Shown: in pieces, positions 23,689-36,146 of the stretch
Layout: every line of letters starts with the position of its first letter
Position numbering within the stretch: position 1 is the first letter of the stretch
Assembly (NCBI GenBank): GCA_928212115.1
Contig: CAKMRJ010002223.1
Location: 310,936,540 to 311,000,539, forward strand
Direction of reading: 5' to 3'
DNA length: 64,000 nt
From: Lactuca virosa
Lineage: Eukaryota > Streptophyta > Magnoliopsida > Asterales > Asteraceae
Notes under the pieces: model-generated
Databases searched by the model: none
Told to the model about the DNA's origin: nothing
Seen by the model: the letters and a program-made list of their open reading frames with translations, nothing else
Made by a program: the position numbers and the translations under genes

Positions 23689-25355
23689 TGTGACAACCCG
23701 AAATTTTCATTTGTATAAACTCTACAGTTAAGCACTACAAATAATAGTCAAATTCATTTCAGTACATTTTTGGACGGATTAAAGTCTGTTTGGGTGTTTT
23801 TAAAATAAATTCATGAAACGATCAAATAAATAGAAGTGTTTTCTAGGAGTAATGTGTAACAAGTAAACAACTTACACCACAACAAGGTGTTTACGACCAA
23901 ACATGAGGAGTTTGGTCCGTAAACTCCTCTTCACCTTGAACTCATGCATATAGAATGAGTTTACTCCCCCACTCTCTCATTTTACACTTCCAACCTCAAG
24001 AACACCACCTTTTCTCTCTCAAGTATCATATTACATCTCTTCAAATCCTCTAAAAATGTAAGTATTTCCTTCCTTGATTCGTTCATACATCACTTTATCT
24101 AGTGTTTATACATCATTTCATCCATGGATTCTTGATTTTTACTTAGATCTTCAAGTGTTCTTCAAAACACCAAGAACACACACTAGTGTTCTTGGGTCCT
24201 AAACACTCTTACAAGCTTCCTATAAGTAAGTACACTCCTCCTATCTAGTTATTTGCTTAGGATACTTGTTAATCCATTGGAAGAACATCAAAATCCCCAA
24301 GAACATATGTGTTTACGGTCAAGGGATCTCCTTGAACCGTAAACACCATCAAGTGGTGTTTTGGTGCCCCTAACACCTTCTATGGCTTGGATAAAAGACT
24401 AGAACCTTGCATGCATGAACTAGAAACCCCAAAACACGAAATGGTTGGAGTAACCATGAGTTTACGGCCATAAACTCATGGGTTTACGACCGTAAACCCA
24501 AGGGTTTACGACCGTAAACTCCCCAAGGGTGGTCCAAGGACCGTAAACTCCAAAGGTGAGCCATTTCGAGCCCTAACCACTTCCTAAGCCTTTGATTTAA
24601 ATATAGAACACTTTCTTGTGAGGTATAAGACCTTAAAACACACAAATGAACCAAATACCATGAGTTTACGGCCGTAAACTCATGGGGGAATTGGTACAAG
24701 AACCGTAAACTCATATGGTGTTACCATATGAGGGGTAAACTCCAATGTGAGGCCATACTCTCCTTAGATGCAACCCTTTAGCACTCCTAGCACTTAAAAC
24801 AAAGTGTTTCCATGTATTAGGAGGCATTTACTTGATTAATTAGTTGTTAAATGACTAATTAGATACATTTATGTATCACTACATGTTACATAGGATCCGT
24901 GTGTGTGTTCAAGTCCTCACTTAACACCTAGCATCCAACCCGACACTTCCATCCAATCCACTCACTGCAGGTGAGTTCATACCCCTTAATTAACCTTTTA
25001 AATGATTTTAAATGCTTTTATGGGGGGGAATGCAAGTTGAATAATTTCTAGTTATAATTTTAATCACATGTGATTAATAACTAGAATAAACAGAAAGATT
25101 TACTACTACTTTCAAATTGCTACCAAACTTAGGGATTTTCAAGCTTTCAAACCTTTTATTAAACTCTTTTGATGCTAAAACCGTTTTCATACTCTTTTAT
25201 ACTTGTAATACTTTCAAATCCATATCTACACCAGTATATTTATATAAGTAAGACTTGAAGGACTTAGGACTGATAGCTCAACATATTTCATGTTCCTTGT
25301 TTGGTTGTGGACTTAGGGTATCATGTTATTCGTCCGAGTGTCGTTGAATTCTTAG

Positions 25356-25356
<1 letters not shown>

Positions 25357-25431
<75 letters not shown>
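25357..25431. repeat. (TA)n microsatellite in F 5' LTR
   Basis: About 75 bp of TA. At the matching place in the 3' LTR (about 34295-34312) there are only short TATATCATATATAG remnants, so the run expanded after insertion or contracted in the other LTR. Confidence 0.95.
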
Positions 25432-25435
<4 letters not shown>

Positions 25436-25611
25436 GATATAAAACTTTCATTTCAGTTCAGTACCTTTGTGTAACAAAGGCATCCAAACAACCTTACTAT
25501 TTAACTATAATAGGTATAGTTAAGGGATTACTACTCACTACTACTATTACAACGACCCATACAAGAGTCAGTACATTTATGAGTCACTACATAAGTACTA
25601 CATTGAGTAAC

Positions 25612-25731
25612 AGAACATATTATACACTATACAAGAGAACATACTATACACTATACAAGAGAACATACTATACACTATACAAGAGAACATACTATACACT
25701 ATACAAGAGAACATACCATACACTATACAGA
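25612..25731 (+). repeat. 24-bp tandem array in F 5' LTR
   Basis: Four to five copies of a 24-bp unit starting GAACATACTATACACTATAC. The matching array in the 3' LTR is at 34495-34612. Confidence 0.9.
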
Positions 25732-26036
25732 CATTAAATACTAAAACAGAATGTGACATACTACTTCTCGATACGACACTTCATTGTGCTATCAATGTGT
25801 AACCAGAGTCTCCTGGAGGGAGAGTGGGCATTATGTGTATAGATCTATACGAGACAGACACTCCCACATCCCGACTGTTAGCTACAGTCCGAGCCGACCA
25901 GGGCGAGGGGTGACAAAATGTCACCATACTTCATGTGACCTGGAGGGTCATCAGTTATTCATCCATCGATCAGCATGGTTACATACGAGTTCGCATTCAA
26001 ACCTTAAATTAATTAAATAAGCATTTAAGGCAAAAA

Positions 26037-26370
26037 TGGACTTTTCGAGGCGTACCGCCTGGAGTCTACATATTTCTACTTTGGACTTTTCGAGGCGTAC
26101 CGCCTGGAGTCTACATATTTCTACTTTGGACTTTTCGAGGCATACCGCCTGTTGTCTACATATTTCTACTTTGGACTTTTCAAGGCGTACCGCCTGGAGT
26201 CTACATATTTCTAATTTGGACTTTTCGAGGCGTACCGCCTGGAGTCTACATATTTCTACTTTGGACTTTTCGAGGCGTATCGCCTGGAGTCTACATATTT
26301 CTACTTTGGACTTTTCGAGGGGTACCGTCTGGAGTCTACATATTTCTACTTTAGACTTTTCGAGGCGCAT
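26037..26370 (+). repeat. 45-bp minisatellite in F 5' LTR
   Basis: Seven 45-bp units starting TGGACTTTTCGAGGCGTACC plus a partial eighth. The unit is a multiple of three, so both strands stay open and give 15-residue repeat peptides. These are not supported as proteins: no other domain, and they lie inside an LTR. Confidence 0.93.
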
Positions 26371-26951
26371 TGTTAATTCAGTACCACCTGGAGTCTGTAT
26401 TTTCATTACCTTGTGACTTTGTCACATACTCATTTCAGTAAACTATATTTTTTAATACTAATAGCTTTTACTGGGGAAAAACCCTTACATTTACGAAAGA
26501 ACAAACATAGAACCAATCGGGTCTTGGTAGAAGACTACTTTTTACTAGGAAACATAGGGTTTTCTAGGGAGCATACTATATCCAAAACACTTTAAATCAA
26601 TTACTACATTACGTTGTTACTAACATTTTTATACAAGCAATGACACTAAATACTTATGAACTCACCAGCTTTATGCTGATACTCGCTTTCAAAATAACTT
26701 GTATTCTCAAGTCATCAGTAAACAGGTACAAATGAAGCTTTTGAGAAGATGGAGCACATACAAGACTCATCTTTTATTTTGATTATACTTTTGGTGTCTT
26801 ACAAACTGTATAGAACACGCTTGTATTACAATTATTATATTAATGCAATGGATGTTGTTGCTTGTTTTTACTATTATGCATTGTTATGATACTGTACATG
26901 ACGTCCTCCACCCCTGAACGTTTCCGCCGTTTTTGGTTTTGGGGTGTGACA

Positions 26952-28073
26952 GATTGGTATCAGAGCACTGTTTATAGTGAACCAAGTATATCAATCCATA
27001 AAAGATATAGGAACTATAAACACATCGGGATTAAAACACTCTGACCAAGAATATATACTTTTAAATAATAAAATATTTAACTAAGTATATATATACATCT
27101 ATTCATACCAAGGTCAGTATCATACTAGAACAGAACAAAAGTATTAAGATTGTTGAATAACACGATTAGGCTTAGAGACATATAGTCAAATCTGGGGGGG
27201 GGGATGTAGCCTGATCAACTACATTTCCCGAGGAGTGACTAGCATGTGCCTAAGAATGGTTGTGGTGTTGCAACAAGTCTAAAAACTTACCAACACTACC
27301 ACAACGAGAACATTAGAACGGAATACTATAGGAGTATTCTGCATTACTATAGGTTACATATGTGAAGACTAAAAAGGTTGTTACTAGTAGGGCAATAGTT
27401 GCTAAGTGGATACCCTAAGGTTACATGTGACTAAGGCACTATAGACTTAGAATCTGTGATCTTTGCTTTATTTCATGTTCCTTGTTTGGTTGTGGATTTA
27501 GAGTTAGGGTCAGTTATTCGAAGGTCTATCCTGTTTTGGTTGCATGTAATTGGTATGCATTATGCAAGTATTGAGTCAACTAATAACGATCATCTTATAA
27601 GTATCATAGGTTAGTACGTCTATTAATTACTCTTTCTCCATTCTCGCGTAGATACCATGGCTGACTTAAGAGTTAGCCCAGAGGGTGCTCGTCGCCAGTA
27701 GAAGATTATCTGCTCATCCCCTCTCTTCTTAAAAGAATAGCCTTCCTCTTCAATCCCTCTGTTTCACTTATCTGTAAACACTCCTAACCTTGAAAGTACT
27801 CTAACCAGACTACTAAACTGCCAACATTTTCCCGTATGGTTTGATGTGAGGCCTACTGTTAGGTCATTCTCCCTGGACTCATTATACATCATTAATACTA
27901 GTGATATTGGCAATTGTCTACTCTGTGGGAAACCCTGTACTCTTATGTTTCCCTACTCTATTATTATGACTCTATCTAATAGTTGGACTATGGCGATTTA
28001 GTCCATGAAAACACTCTCATCATACTTACAATCGATTCTTACTATTATCGTCATCTTTATGAACTTTCAGTAA
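26952..28073 (+). other. Leader of gypsy F
   Basis: About 1.1 kb between the 5' LTR and gag ATG, non-coding. It contains a run of ten G (27194-27203) followed by ATG, and one copy of the CCTTGTTTGGTTGTGG motif (about 27480). Packaging signals would be expected here. Confidence 0.75.
26955..26967 (+). other. Primer-binding site of F (tRNA-iMet type)
   Basis: TGGTATCAGAGCA, four bases after the 5' LTR end. Confidence 0.9.
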
Positions 28074-28076
28074 ATG

Positions 28077-28457
28077 ATGCCGCCTCGCAAGCGTCCGACC
28101 AGAAACACACCTGCGAATCAAACTCCACCACCACCACCCCCACCACACTTCGATCCGGTGATGTTTCAAGCAGCTGTAACCGCAGCTGTGACCGCCATCA
28201 TGGCCCAACTAAACTCTAGTGGCGTTAGTGGAACGGGGACTGGCACTAACTCTAGCCATGGTGAAATCCATCCACATGCACGGGAGTGCACATATAAAGA
28301 TTTCATCAGCTGCAAACCTACATACTTCAACGGAACCGGAGGGATCCTTGCACTGTCCCAATGGATCGAGAGAACAGAAGAAATCTTCAAGATGTGCTCG
28401 TGTCCTGAAGGAAGCAAGATAAAGTTTGCTGCTTGCACCTTCACCCAAAGGGCCTGA
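28077..28457 (+). pseudogene. Gypsy F gag N-terminus, frameshifted
   Basis: ATG 28077 is the second of two adjacent ATGs and opens MPPRKRPTRNTPANQ, a proline run and an alanine-rich stretch. Then come the capsid-like YKDFISCKPTYFNGTGG and WIERTEEIFKMCSCPEGSKI. After FAACTF the frame runs into a stop (about 28457), while the next frame continues LTWWNGHVKSL. So a frameshift lies at about 28437-28455. The two pieces overlap and together make the Gag capsid region. Confidence 0.85.
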
Positions 28458-31400
28458 CGTGGTGGAATGGCCATGTCAAATCACTCTCACTAGTAACAGC
28501 CAACACCATGGGCTGGGACACACTGAAGGACCTTCTGACAAGGGAGTACTGCCCGAGGGGCGAAATTCAGAAACTCGAGGAAGAACTCTGGAACCTCAAA
28601 ATGCAGGGTTCCGACATAGTGGCATATACAACCAGGTTCTGCGACCTGGTGGCCCTATGTCGTAACATGGTTCCCACCGAAAGCAAAAAGATCGAAAGAT
28701 ACATATGGGGTCTAGTGCCCCCGTACCGAGGGAACGTTCTAGCATCACACCCTACAACCTTTGATAGTGCCAAGGAATTGGCCCAAAGGCTGATCCATCA
28801 TGAAGTTCCTTATACCCCATCAACGACCACAACAACTACCCCGGCATCAATCCAGACATCTGACAACAAAAGGAAGCGTGGGGACCGAAGGAAGGGCAAA
28901 TCAGCTCAGTCCTCCTCCAAGAACCAACAAACTGTGGTTGTTCATGCTGCCACTACTCCTACTGTCCCTGTACCAGCCAAAACATATGCAGGGAACCTAC
29001 CCAAGTGCACCAAGTGCAATTTCCATCATAACGGCCCCTACCGTGAGATGCACTGCACTAAGTGCGACGGGAAGGGCCATACTACCTGGTTTTGTAGAAC
29101 ACCACCCAAACCCGTTTCCCAGGTCCCTAGTACTGGAGTAAGTCAGGCCTGCTATGGTTGTGGCAAGATAGGACACTTCAAAAGAAACTGTCCAAAGGCG
29201 GGGAATGCGGGTGGAGCAGGGAGACTACTTGCTATTGGCCACACTGAAGCAGTAGCAGACCCCACAGTAGTCACGGGTACGTTCCTTCTCGATAACTCTT
29301 ATGCTTGTATCCTATTTGATAGTGGGGCGGAAAGGAGCTTCGTAAACCAAAACTTTAAACACTTACTTAAACAATCACCGAAACCACTAAAAGAAACCTT
29401 TGTCGTAGAAATGGCTAACGGAAAGACAGAGAGTTCTAACGAGATCTACATAGGCTGTACCCTCACACTAGATAATCATTCGTTTCCAATCGACCTCATA
29501 CCAATAGCAATCAAGAGCTTCGATGTCATCGTGGGCATGGACTGGTTGAGTCTCCACCGTACCGATATCTTGTGCTTCGACAAAGCCATCCGTCTAAACC
29601 TACCAAGTAACGAAACCTTATTGATATACGGAGACAAACCCAGTACGAGCCTTCGTATCATCTCAAGTATTCAAGCCCAGAAGTACTTGCGTAAGGAATA
29701 TCGTGCATTCCTGGCGCACGTCGTCGACTCGAGCAAGAAAACAAAAGACCTAAAAGACCTCCCCGTAGTACGCGACTTCCCCGATGTCTTTCAGGAAGAG
29801 CTACCGGATTTATCTCCCCAACGTCAAGTCGAATTCAGAATCGACTGAATTCCAGGAGCTACCACCATAGCCAAATCGCCCTATCGTCTAGCACCTGCTG
29901 AGATGCAGGAACTGTCCAGTCAACTTAACGAACTGCTCAACAGGGGCTTTATAAGACCAAGCTTCTCACCCTGAGGAGCACCAGTCTTGTTCGTAAAGAA
30001 GAAAGACGGATCGTTCCGTATGTGCATCGATTATAGGGAACTCAACAAGCTCACGATCAAAAATTGTTACCCTCTTCCACGCATAGACGATTTATTTGAC
30101 CAACTGCAAGGGGCGAGCTACTTCTCCAAGATTGATATGAGGTCCGGGTATCACCAGTTACGAGTGCTGGAGGAGGATGTTCCGAAGACAGCCTTCCGAA
30201 CTCGTTACGGGCACTACGAGTTCGTAGTGATGCCGTTCGGACTGACCAATGCGCCTGCAGTATTCATGGACTTAATGAATAGGGTATGTCGTCCTTACTT
30301 GGATCAGTTCGTCATCGTCTTCATTGATGATATACTTATCTAGTCTCGAAGTAAGGAGGAACATAGCGATCATTTACGACAAGTCCTAGAAACCTTACGA
30401 TCAGAGAAGCTTTATGTGAAGTTCTCTAAATGCGAATTTTGGATCCGAAGAGTCGAATTCTTAGGACATGTGGTTAGCGAAGAGGGAATCCACGTGGACC
30501 CTTCCAAAATTAAAGCCATCGAGAACTGGTCAGCACCGAAGATGCCTACGGAAATTTGTCAATTTCTAGGCCTCGCTGCCTACTACCGATGGTTCATTCA
30601 AAACTTCTCTCGGATCGCAAAATCCCTTACGACATTGACCCAGAAAGGCGTGGCCTTTGACTGGGAAGAGAAGCAGGAGAAAGCATTCCAAATGCTGAAG
30701 CGAGCCTTGTGCACCGCACCGATATTGTCCCTCCCCGAAGGAACAGAAGACTTCGTGGTCTATTGCGATGCGTCAAATCAAGGGCTCGACTGTGTTCTGA
30801 TGCAACGAGCTAAGGTCATCGCCTACGCCTCAAGACAGCTGAAGACACACGAGGTCAACTACATCACACACGATCTCGAATTAGGAGCGGTTGTGTTCGC
30901 TTTGAAGATCTGGAGACACTACCTGTACGGTACAAAGAGCACTATCTTCACAGACCACAAGAGCCTACAACACATATTCAACCAGAAGGAGCTTAATATG
31001 AGACAACGACGGTGGGTCGAACTACTCAATGACTATGAATGCGAAATTCGTTATCATCCGGGTAAAGCCAATGTAGTAGCAGACGCCCTAAGTCATAAGG
31101 AATATTCTGGTCGAAGAGTCAAGTCATTAACAATAACTATCCATTCACATCTATCCGCACAAATTAAGGAGGCTCAGCTCGAAGCCTTAAAACCTGAAAT
31201 TGTGGCGGGAGAATCCCTGCGTGGAATGGATAAGAACTTAGAAGTCAAGGGTGACGGAGCCTTATACCTCATGGACCGGATCTGGACACCACATCACGGT
31301 GGCTTCAGAGACTTGATCATGGAGGAAGCACACAACACTCGATATTCCGTCCACCCAGATTCAGATAAGATGTATCTGGATCTCAAGAAATTATACTGGT

Positions 31401-32560
31401 GGCCTAACATGAAAGCAGAGATTGCTACCTTCGTGAGTAAATGCCTTACTTGCGCTAAGGTCAAGGTCGAATACCAGAAACCATCAGGTTTACTTCAACA
31501 ACCGAAGATACCTGAATGGAAGTGGGAGCGGATCGCTATGGACTTCATAACCAAGCTACCCAAGTCAACGGGTGGACTTGATACCATTTGGGTCATCGTC
31601 GACAGATTGACCAAGTCCGCACACTTCCTACCCATCAAAGAAACCGACAAAATGGAGAAGCTCACGAGAACATACATTAGGGAGATCGTACGACTGCATG
31701 GTGTTCCTATATCCATTATCTCCGACAGAGATAGTAGATTCACTTCGAGATTCTGGCAGTCCCTACAAAGCTCCCTATGAACGAGGCTGGATATGAGTAC
31801 AGCCTACCATCTACAGACCGACGGACAAAGTGAGAGAACTATCCAAACCTTGGAGGATATGCTACGAGCCTGTGTGATCGACTTTGGGAAGGCATGGGAT
31901 ACCCACTTACCTCTCGTCGAATTCTCTTACAACAACAGTTATCACACGAGCATCAAGGCTGCTCCATTTGAAGCCCCCTATGGCCGGAAGTGGAGATCCC
32001 CTCTGTGCTGGGCAGAGGTGGGTGACACTCAGTTAGCTAAAGGACGAGTTCCTGACAGCACCCTCACGGGTCCAAAGATCATTCGGGAAACGACAGAGAA
32101 GATCGTTCAGATTCGTGAACGATTGAAAGCCTCTAGAGACCGACAGAAAAGCTACGCAGACAAACGAAGGAAACCTTTGTAGTTCCAGGTGGGAGACCGT
32201 GTCCTTTTGAAAGTCTCACCCTGGAAGGGCTTGATACGCTTCGGAAAGCGTGGAAAGCTAAATCCAAGGTACAGAGGGCCTTTCGAGATTCTCGCTAGAA
32301 TCAGACCTGTAGCTTACAAACTCAATCTACCCCGCGAACTCAGTAACGTACATCCTACCTTCAACGTCTCGAACTTGAAAAAGTGCCTATCCGATGAGAC
32401 TCTTGTAATTCCACTCGACGAGATCGAGATCAACGAGTGCCTCAACTTGGTGGAAGAACCTGTAGAGATCATGGTTCGCTGGAACGCCAAGCGAGGATCG
32501 GAATTCACATGGGAGCGCGAGGATCAAATGAAACTTAAATACCCTCATCTTTTTGCTTAG
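28433..32560 (+). pseudogene. Gypsy F gag(C)-protease-RT-RNase H-integrase, five in-frame stops
   Basis: One continuous frame. Zinc knuckles CTKCDGKGHTTWFC and CYGCGKIGHFKRNC lie at about 29055-29195, and protease DSGA at 29318-29329. RT has MCIDYRELNKL and the catalytic FIDDILI (about 30320-30340). RNase H has YCDASNQGLD, ASRQLKTHE and FTDHKSL. Integrase has an HHCC-like zinc region (31310-31460) and core acidic residues in MDFITKLP, SDRDSRF and GQSERTIQTLED. Stops fall at 29846 (TGA), 29972 (TGA, at an expected Trp), 30341 (TAG, at the Tyr after DDILI), 31778 (TGA) and 32180 (TAG). The C-terminal chromodomain-like part is shortened: EEPVEIM runs directly into VRWNAKRG, while H still has about 17 residues between. 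The enzymes would run reverse transcription and integration, but this copy cannot express them whole. Confidence 0.93.
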
Positions 32561-32615
32561 TTATTTTGTAATAACTTAGTTACTTGAACTCTAATTTCGG
32601 GACGAAATTCCCTCT

Positions 32616-32628
32616 AACGGGGGGATGA
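32616..32628 (+). other. Polypurine tract of F
   Basis: AACGGGGGGATGA directly before the 3' LTR. The same tract precedes the 3' LTR of E, and a close variant (AACGGGGGGAGAA) that of H. It primes plus-strand DNA synthesis. Confidence 0.88.
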
Positions 32629-35600
32629 TATGACAACCCGAAATTTTCATTTGTATAAACTCTACAGTCAAGCAATACAAATAATAGTCAAATTCATTTC
32701 GGTACATTTTTGGCCGGATTAAAGTCCGTTTGGGTGTTTTTAAAATAAATTCATGAAACGATCAAATAAACAGAAGTGTTTTCTAGGAGTAATGTGTAAC
32801 AAGTAAACAACTTACACCACAACAAGGTCTTTACGGCCAAATATGAGGAGTTTGGGCCGTAAACTCCTCTTCACCTTGAACTCATGCATATAGCACGAGT
32901 TTACTCCCTACTCTCTCACTTTACACTTCCAACCTCAAGAACACCACCTTTACTCTCTCAAGTATCATATCACATCTCTTCAAATCCTCCAAAAATGTAA
33001 GTATTTCCTTCCTTGATTCGTTCATACAGCACTTTATCTAGTGTTTATACATCATTTCATCCATGGATTCTTGATTTTTACTTAGATCTTCAAGTGTTCT
33101 TCAAAACACCAAGAACACACACTAGTGTTCTTGGGTCCTAAACACTCTTACAAGCTTCCTAAAAGTAAGTACACTCCTCCTATCTAGTTATTTGCTTAGG
33201 ATACTTGTTAATCCATTGGAAGAACATCAAAATCCCAAGAACATATGTGCTTACGGTCAAGGGATCTCCTTGAACCGTAAACACCATCAAGTGGTGTTTT
33301 GGTGCCCCTAACACCTTCTATGGCTTGGATAAAAGACTAGAACCTTGCATGCATGAACTAGAAACCCCAAAACACGAAATGGTTGGTGTAACCATAAGTT
33401 TACGGCCGTAAACTCATGGGTTTACGACCGTAAACCCAAGGGTTTACGACCGTCAACTCCCAAGGGTGGTCCAAGGACCGTAAACTCCAAAGGTGAGCCA
33501 TTTCGAGCCCTAACCACTTCCTAAGCCTTTTATTTAAATATAGAACACTTTCTTGTGAGGTATAAGACCTTAAAACACACAAATGCACCAACTACCATGA
33601 GTTTACGGCCGTAAACTCATGGGGGAATTGGTCCAAGAACCGTAAACTCATATGGTGTTACCATATGAGGGGTAAACTCCAATGTGAGGCCATACTCTCC
33701 TTAGATGCAACCCTTTAGCACTCCTAGCACTTAAAACAAAGTGTTTCCATGTATTAGGAGGCATTTGCTTGATTAATTAGTTGTTAAATGACTAATTAGA
33801 TACATTTATGTATCACTACATGTTACATAGGATCGGTGTGTGAGTTCAAGTCCTCACTTGCCACCTAGCATCCTACCCGGCACTTCCATCCAATCCACTC
33901 ACTGCAGGTGAGTTCATACCCCTTAATTAACCTTTTAAATGATTTTAAATGCTTTTATGGGGGGGGAATACAAGTTGAACAATTTCTAGTTATGATTTTA
34001 ATCGCATGTGATTAATAACTAGAATAAACAGAAAGATTTACTACTACTTTCAAATTGCTATCAAACTTAGGGATTTTCAAGCTTTCAAACCTTTTACTAA
34101 ACTCTTTTGATGCTAAAACAGTTTTCATACTCTTTTATACTTGTAATACTTTCAAATCCTTATCTACACCAGTATATTTATATAAGTAAGACTTGAAGGA
34201 CTTAGGACTGATAGCTCACCTTATTTCATGTTCCTTGTTTGGTTGTGGACTTAGGGTATCCTGTTATTTGTCTGAGTGTCATTGAATTCTTAGTTATATA
34301 TCATATATAGATGTGTTGGATATAAAAGCTTTCATTTCAGTTCAGTACCTTTGTGTAACAAAGGCATCCAAACAACCTTACTATTTAACTATAATAGGTA
34401 TAGTTAAGGGATTACTACTCACTACTACTATTACAACGACCCATACAAGAGTCAGTACATTTATGAGTCACAACATAAGTACTACACTGAGTAACAGAAC
34501 ATATTATACACTATACAAGACAACATACTATACACTATACAAGAGAACATACTATACACTATACAAGAGAACATACTATACACTATACAAGAGAACATAC
34601 CATACACTATACAGACATTAAATACTAAAACAGAATGTGACATACTACTTCTCGATACGACACTTGATTGTGCTATTACCGTGTAACCAGAGTCTCCTGG
34701 AGGGAGAGCAGGCATTATGTGTATAGATCTATACGGGAGAGACACTGCCACATCCCGACTGCTAGCTACAGTACAAGCCGACCAGGACCAGGGGTGACAA
34801 AATGTCACCATACTACGTGTGACTTGGAGGGTCATCAGTTATTCAGCCGTCGATCAGCATGGTTACATACGAGTTCGCATTCAAACCTTAAATTAATTAA
34901 ATAAGGATTTAAGACAAAAATGGACTTTTCGAGGCGTACCGCCTGGAGTCTACATATTTCTATTTTGGACTTTTCGAGGCGTACCGCCTGGAGTCTACAT
35001 ATTTCTACCTTGGACTTTTCGCGGCGTACCGCCTGGAGTCTACATATTTCTACTTTGGACTTTTCGAGGCATACCGCCTGGAGTCTACATATTTCTACTT
35101 TGGACTTTTCGAGGCGTACCGCCTGGAGTCTACATATTTCTACTTTGGACTTTTGCAGGCGTACCGCCTGGAGTCTACATATTTCTACTTTAGACTTTTC
35201 GAGGCGCATTGTTAATTCAGTACCACCTAGAGTCTGTATTTTCATTACCTTGTAGTAAACTATATTTTTTTATACTAATAGCTTTCACTGGGAAAAAACC
35301 CTTACATTTATGAAAGAACAAACATACAACCAATTGGGTCTTGGTAGAAGATTACTTTTTACTTGGAAACATAGGGTTTTCTAGGGAGCATACTATATCC
35401 AAAACACTTGAAATCAATTACTACATTACGTTGTTACTAACATTTTTATACAAGCAATGACACTAAATACTTATGAACTCACCAGCTTTATGCTGATACT
35501 CGCTTTCAAAATAACTTGTATTCTCAGGTCATCAGTAGACAGGTACAGATGAAGCTTTTGAGAAGATGGAGCACATACAAGACTCATCTTTTATTTTGAT

Positions 35601-35768
35601 TATACTTTTGGTGTCTAACAAACTGTATAGAACACGCTTGTACTTCAATTACTATATTAATGCAATGGATGTTGTTGCTTGTTTTTACTATTATGCATTG
35701 TTATGATACTGTACATGACGTCCTCCACCCTAGAACGTTTCCGCCGTTCTTGGTTTTGGGGTGTGACA
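32629..35768 (+). repeat. 3' LTR of gypsy F
   Basis: 3,140 bp. The first bases read TATGACAACC where the other LTRs have TGTGACAACC, a point change at the end. Otherwise it is close to the 5' LTR. It ends GTGTGACA at 35768 and is followed by CGACT. Confidence 0.92.
34921..35200 (+). repeat. 45-bp minisatellite in F 3' LTR
   Basis: Six units plus a partial seventh, against seven plus a partial eighth in the 5' LTR. The last unit in both arrays starts TAGACTTTTCG, so the change happened inside the array. Confidence 0.93.
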
Positions 35769-35773
35769 CGACT

Positions 35774-36064
35774 TGACAAAGTGCAATGTGCAATTTTATG
35801 GATTAGTATCAAATTCACATTTTCCTAAAGTAACTAAGATTGGGAATTTTTATAAAACATTTAGTTACTTTATACATGTCATTATACTTATTAATGAGAG
35901 ATTAATGTCCTATCCTACCTGTTCGGCTAACGACCCTCCACCAATCAAGGAAACGGTCGGTGAGAGTGGACACCCATTCAACCGCCATTTTATAGGTAGT
36001 TTCCTTATACCCCCCTTATAGATCGGCTTCGTGAATGAGGCCTACTAACGATAAGACTGACTTT

Positions 36065-36146
<82 letters not shown>

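Larger units (their letters stand above)
24970..26711 (+). other. Candidate intron in the F 5' LTR leader
   Basis: GGTGAGTTCATA (24970-24981) is perfectly complementary to TATGAACTCACC (26655-26666). The hairpin CAGC-TTTAT-GCTG (26666-26678), branchpoint-like CTGAT (26676-26680) and TTCTCAAG (to 26711) follow. In the 3' LTR the same parts lie at 33907-33918, 35472-35483 and TTCTCAG 35521-35527. Splicing is inferred. Confidence 0.5.
23689..26951 (+). repeat. 5' LTR of gypsy F
   Basis: TGTGACAACC to GGGTGTGACA. In order: weak TATA (CATATAG, about 23947), donor-like GTAAGT sites (24058 and 24226), an inverted repeat GTTTACGGTC/GAACCGTAAAC (about 24313-24344), several GTTTACGGCCGTAAAC-type palindromes (24456-24520 and 24660-24683), donor CAG|GTGAGT (24971), the conserved motif (about 25296), a TA run, 24-bp and 45-bp arrays, the ACTCACC hairpin, an acceptor and the terminal hairpin. 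Confidence 0.92.
23689..35768 (+). mobile_element. Gypsy (chromovirus-like) element F, nearly full length
   Basis: A 12.1-kb element with 3,263-bp and 3,140-bp LTRs, a PBS, gag, protease, RT, RNase H, integrase, a PPT and perfect TSD CGACT (23684-23688 and 35769-35773). The order RT-RH-IN marks Ty3/gypsy, and the sequence style is that of plant chromoviruses (Tekay-like). The LTRs differ in repeat number (45-bp array: 7 versus 6 units; long TA run only in the 5' LTR) and in small indels. It is inactive: one frameshift in gag and five in-frame stops in pol. Confidence 0.93.

Noticed and set aside
25951..26416. Repeat-peptide ORFs in F LTRs (15-residue units, both strands; also 34835-35255)
   Set aside because: They are caused by the 45-bp minisatellite; both strands are open for the same reason.
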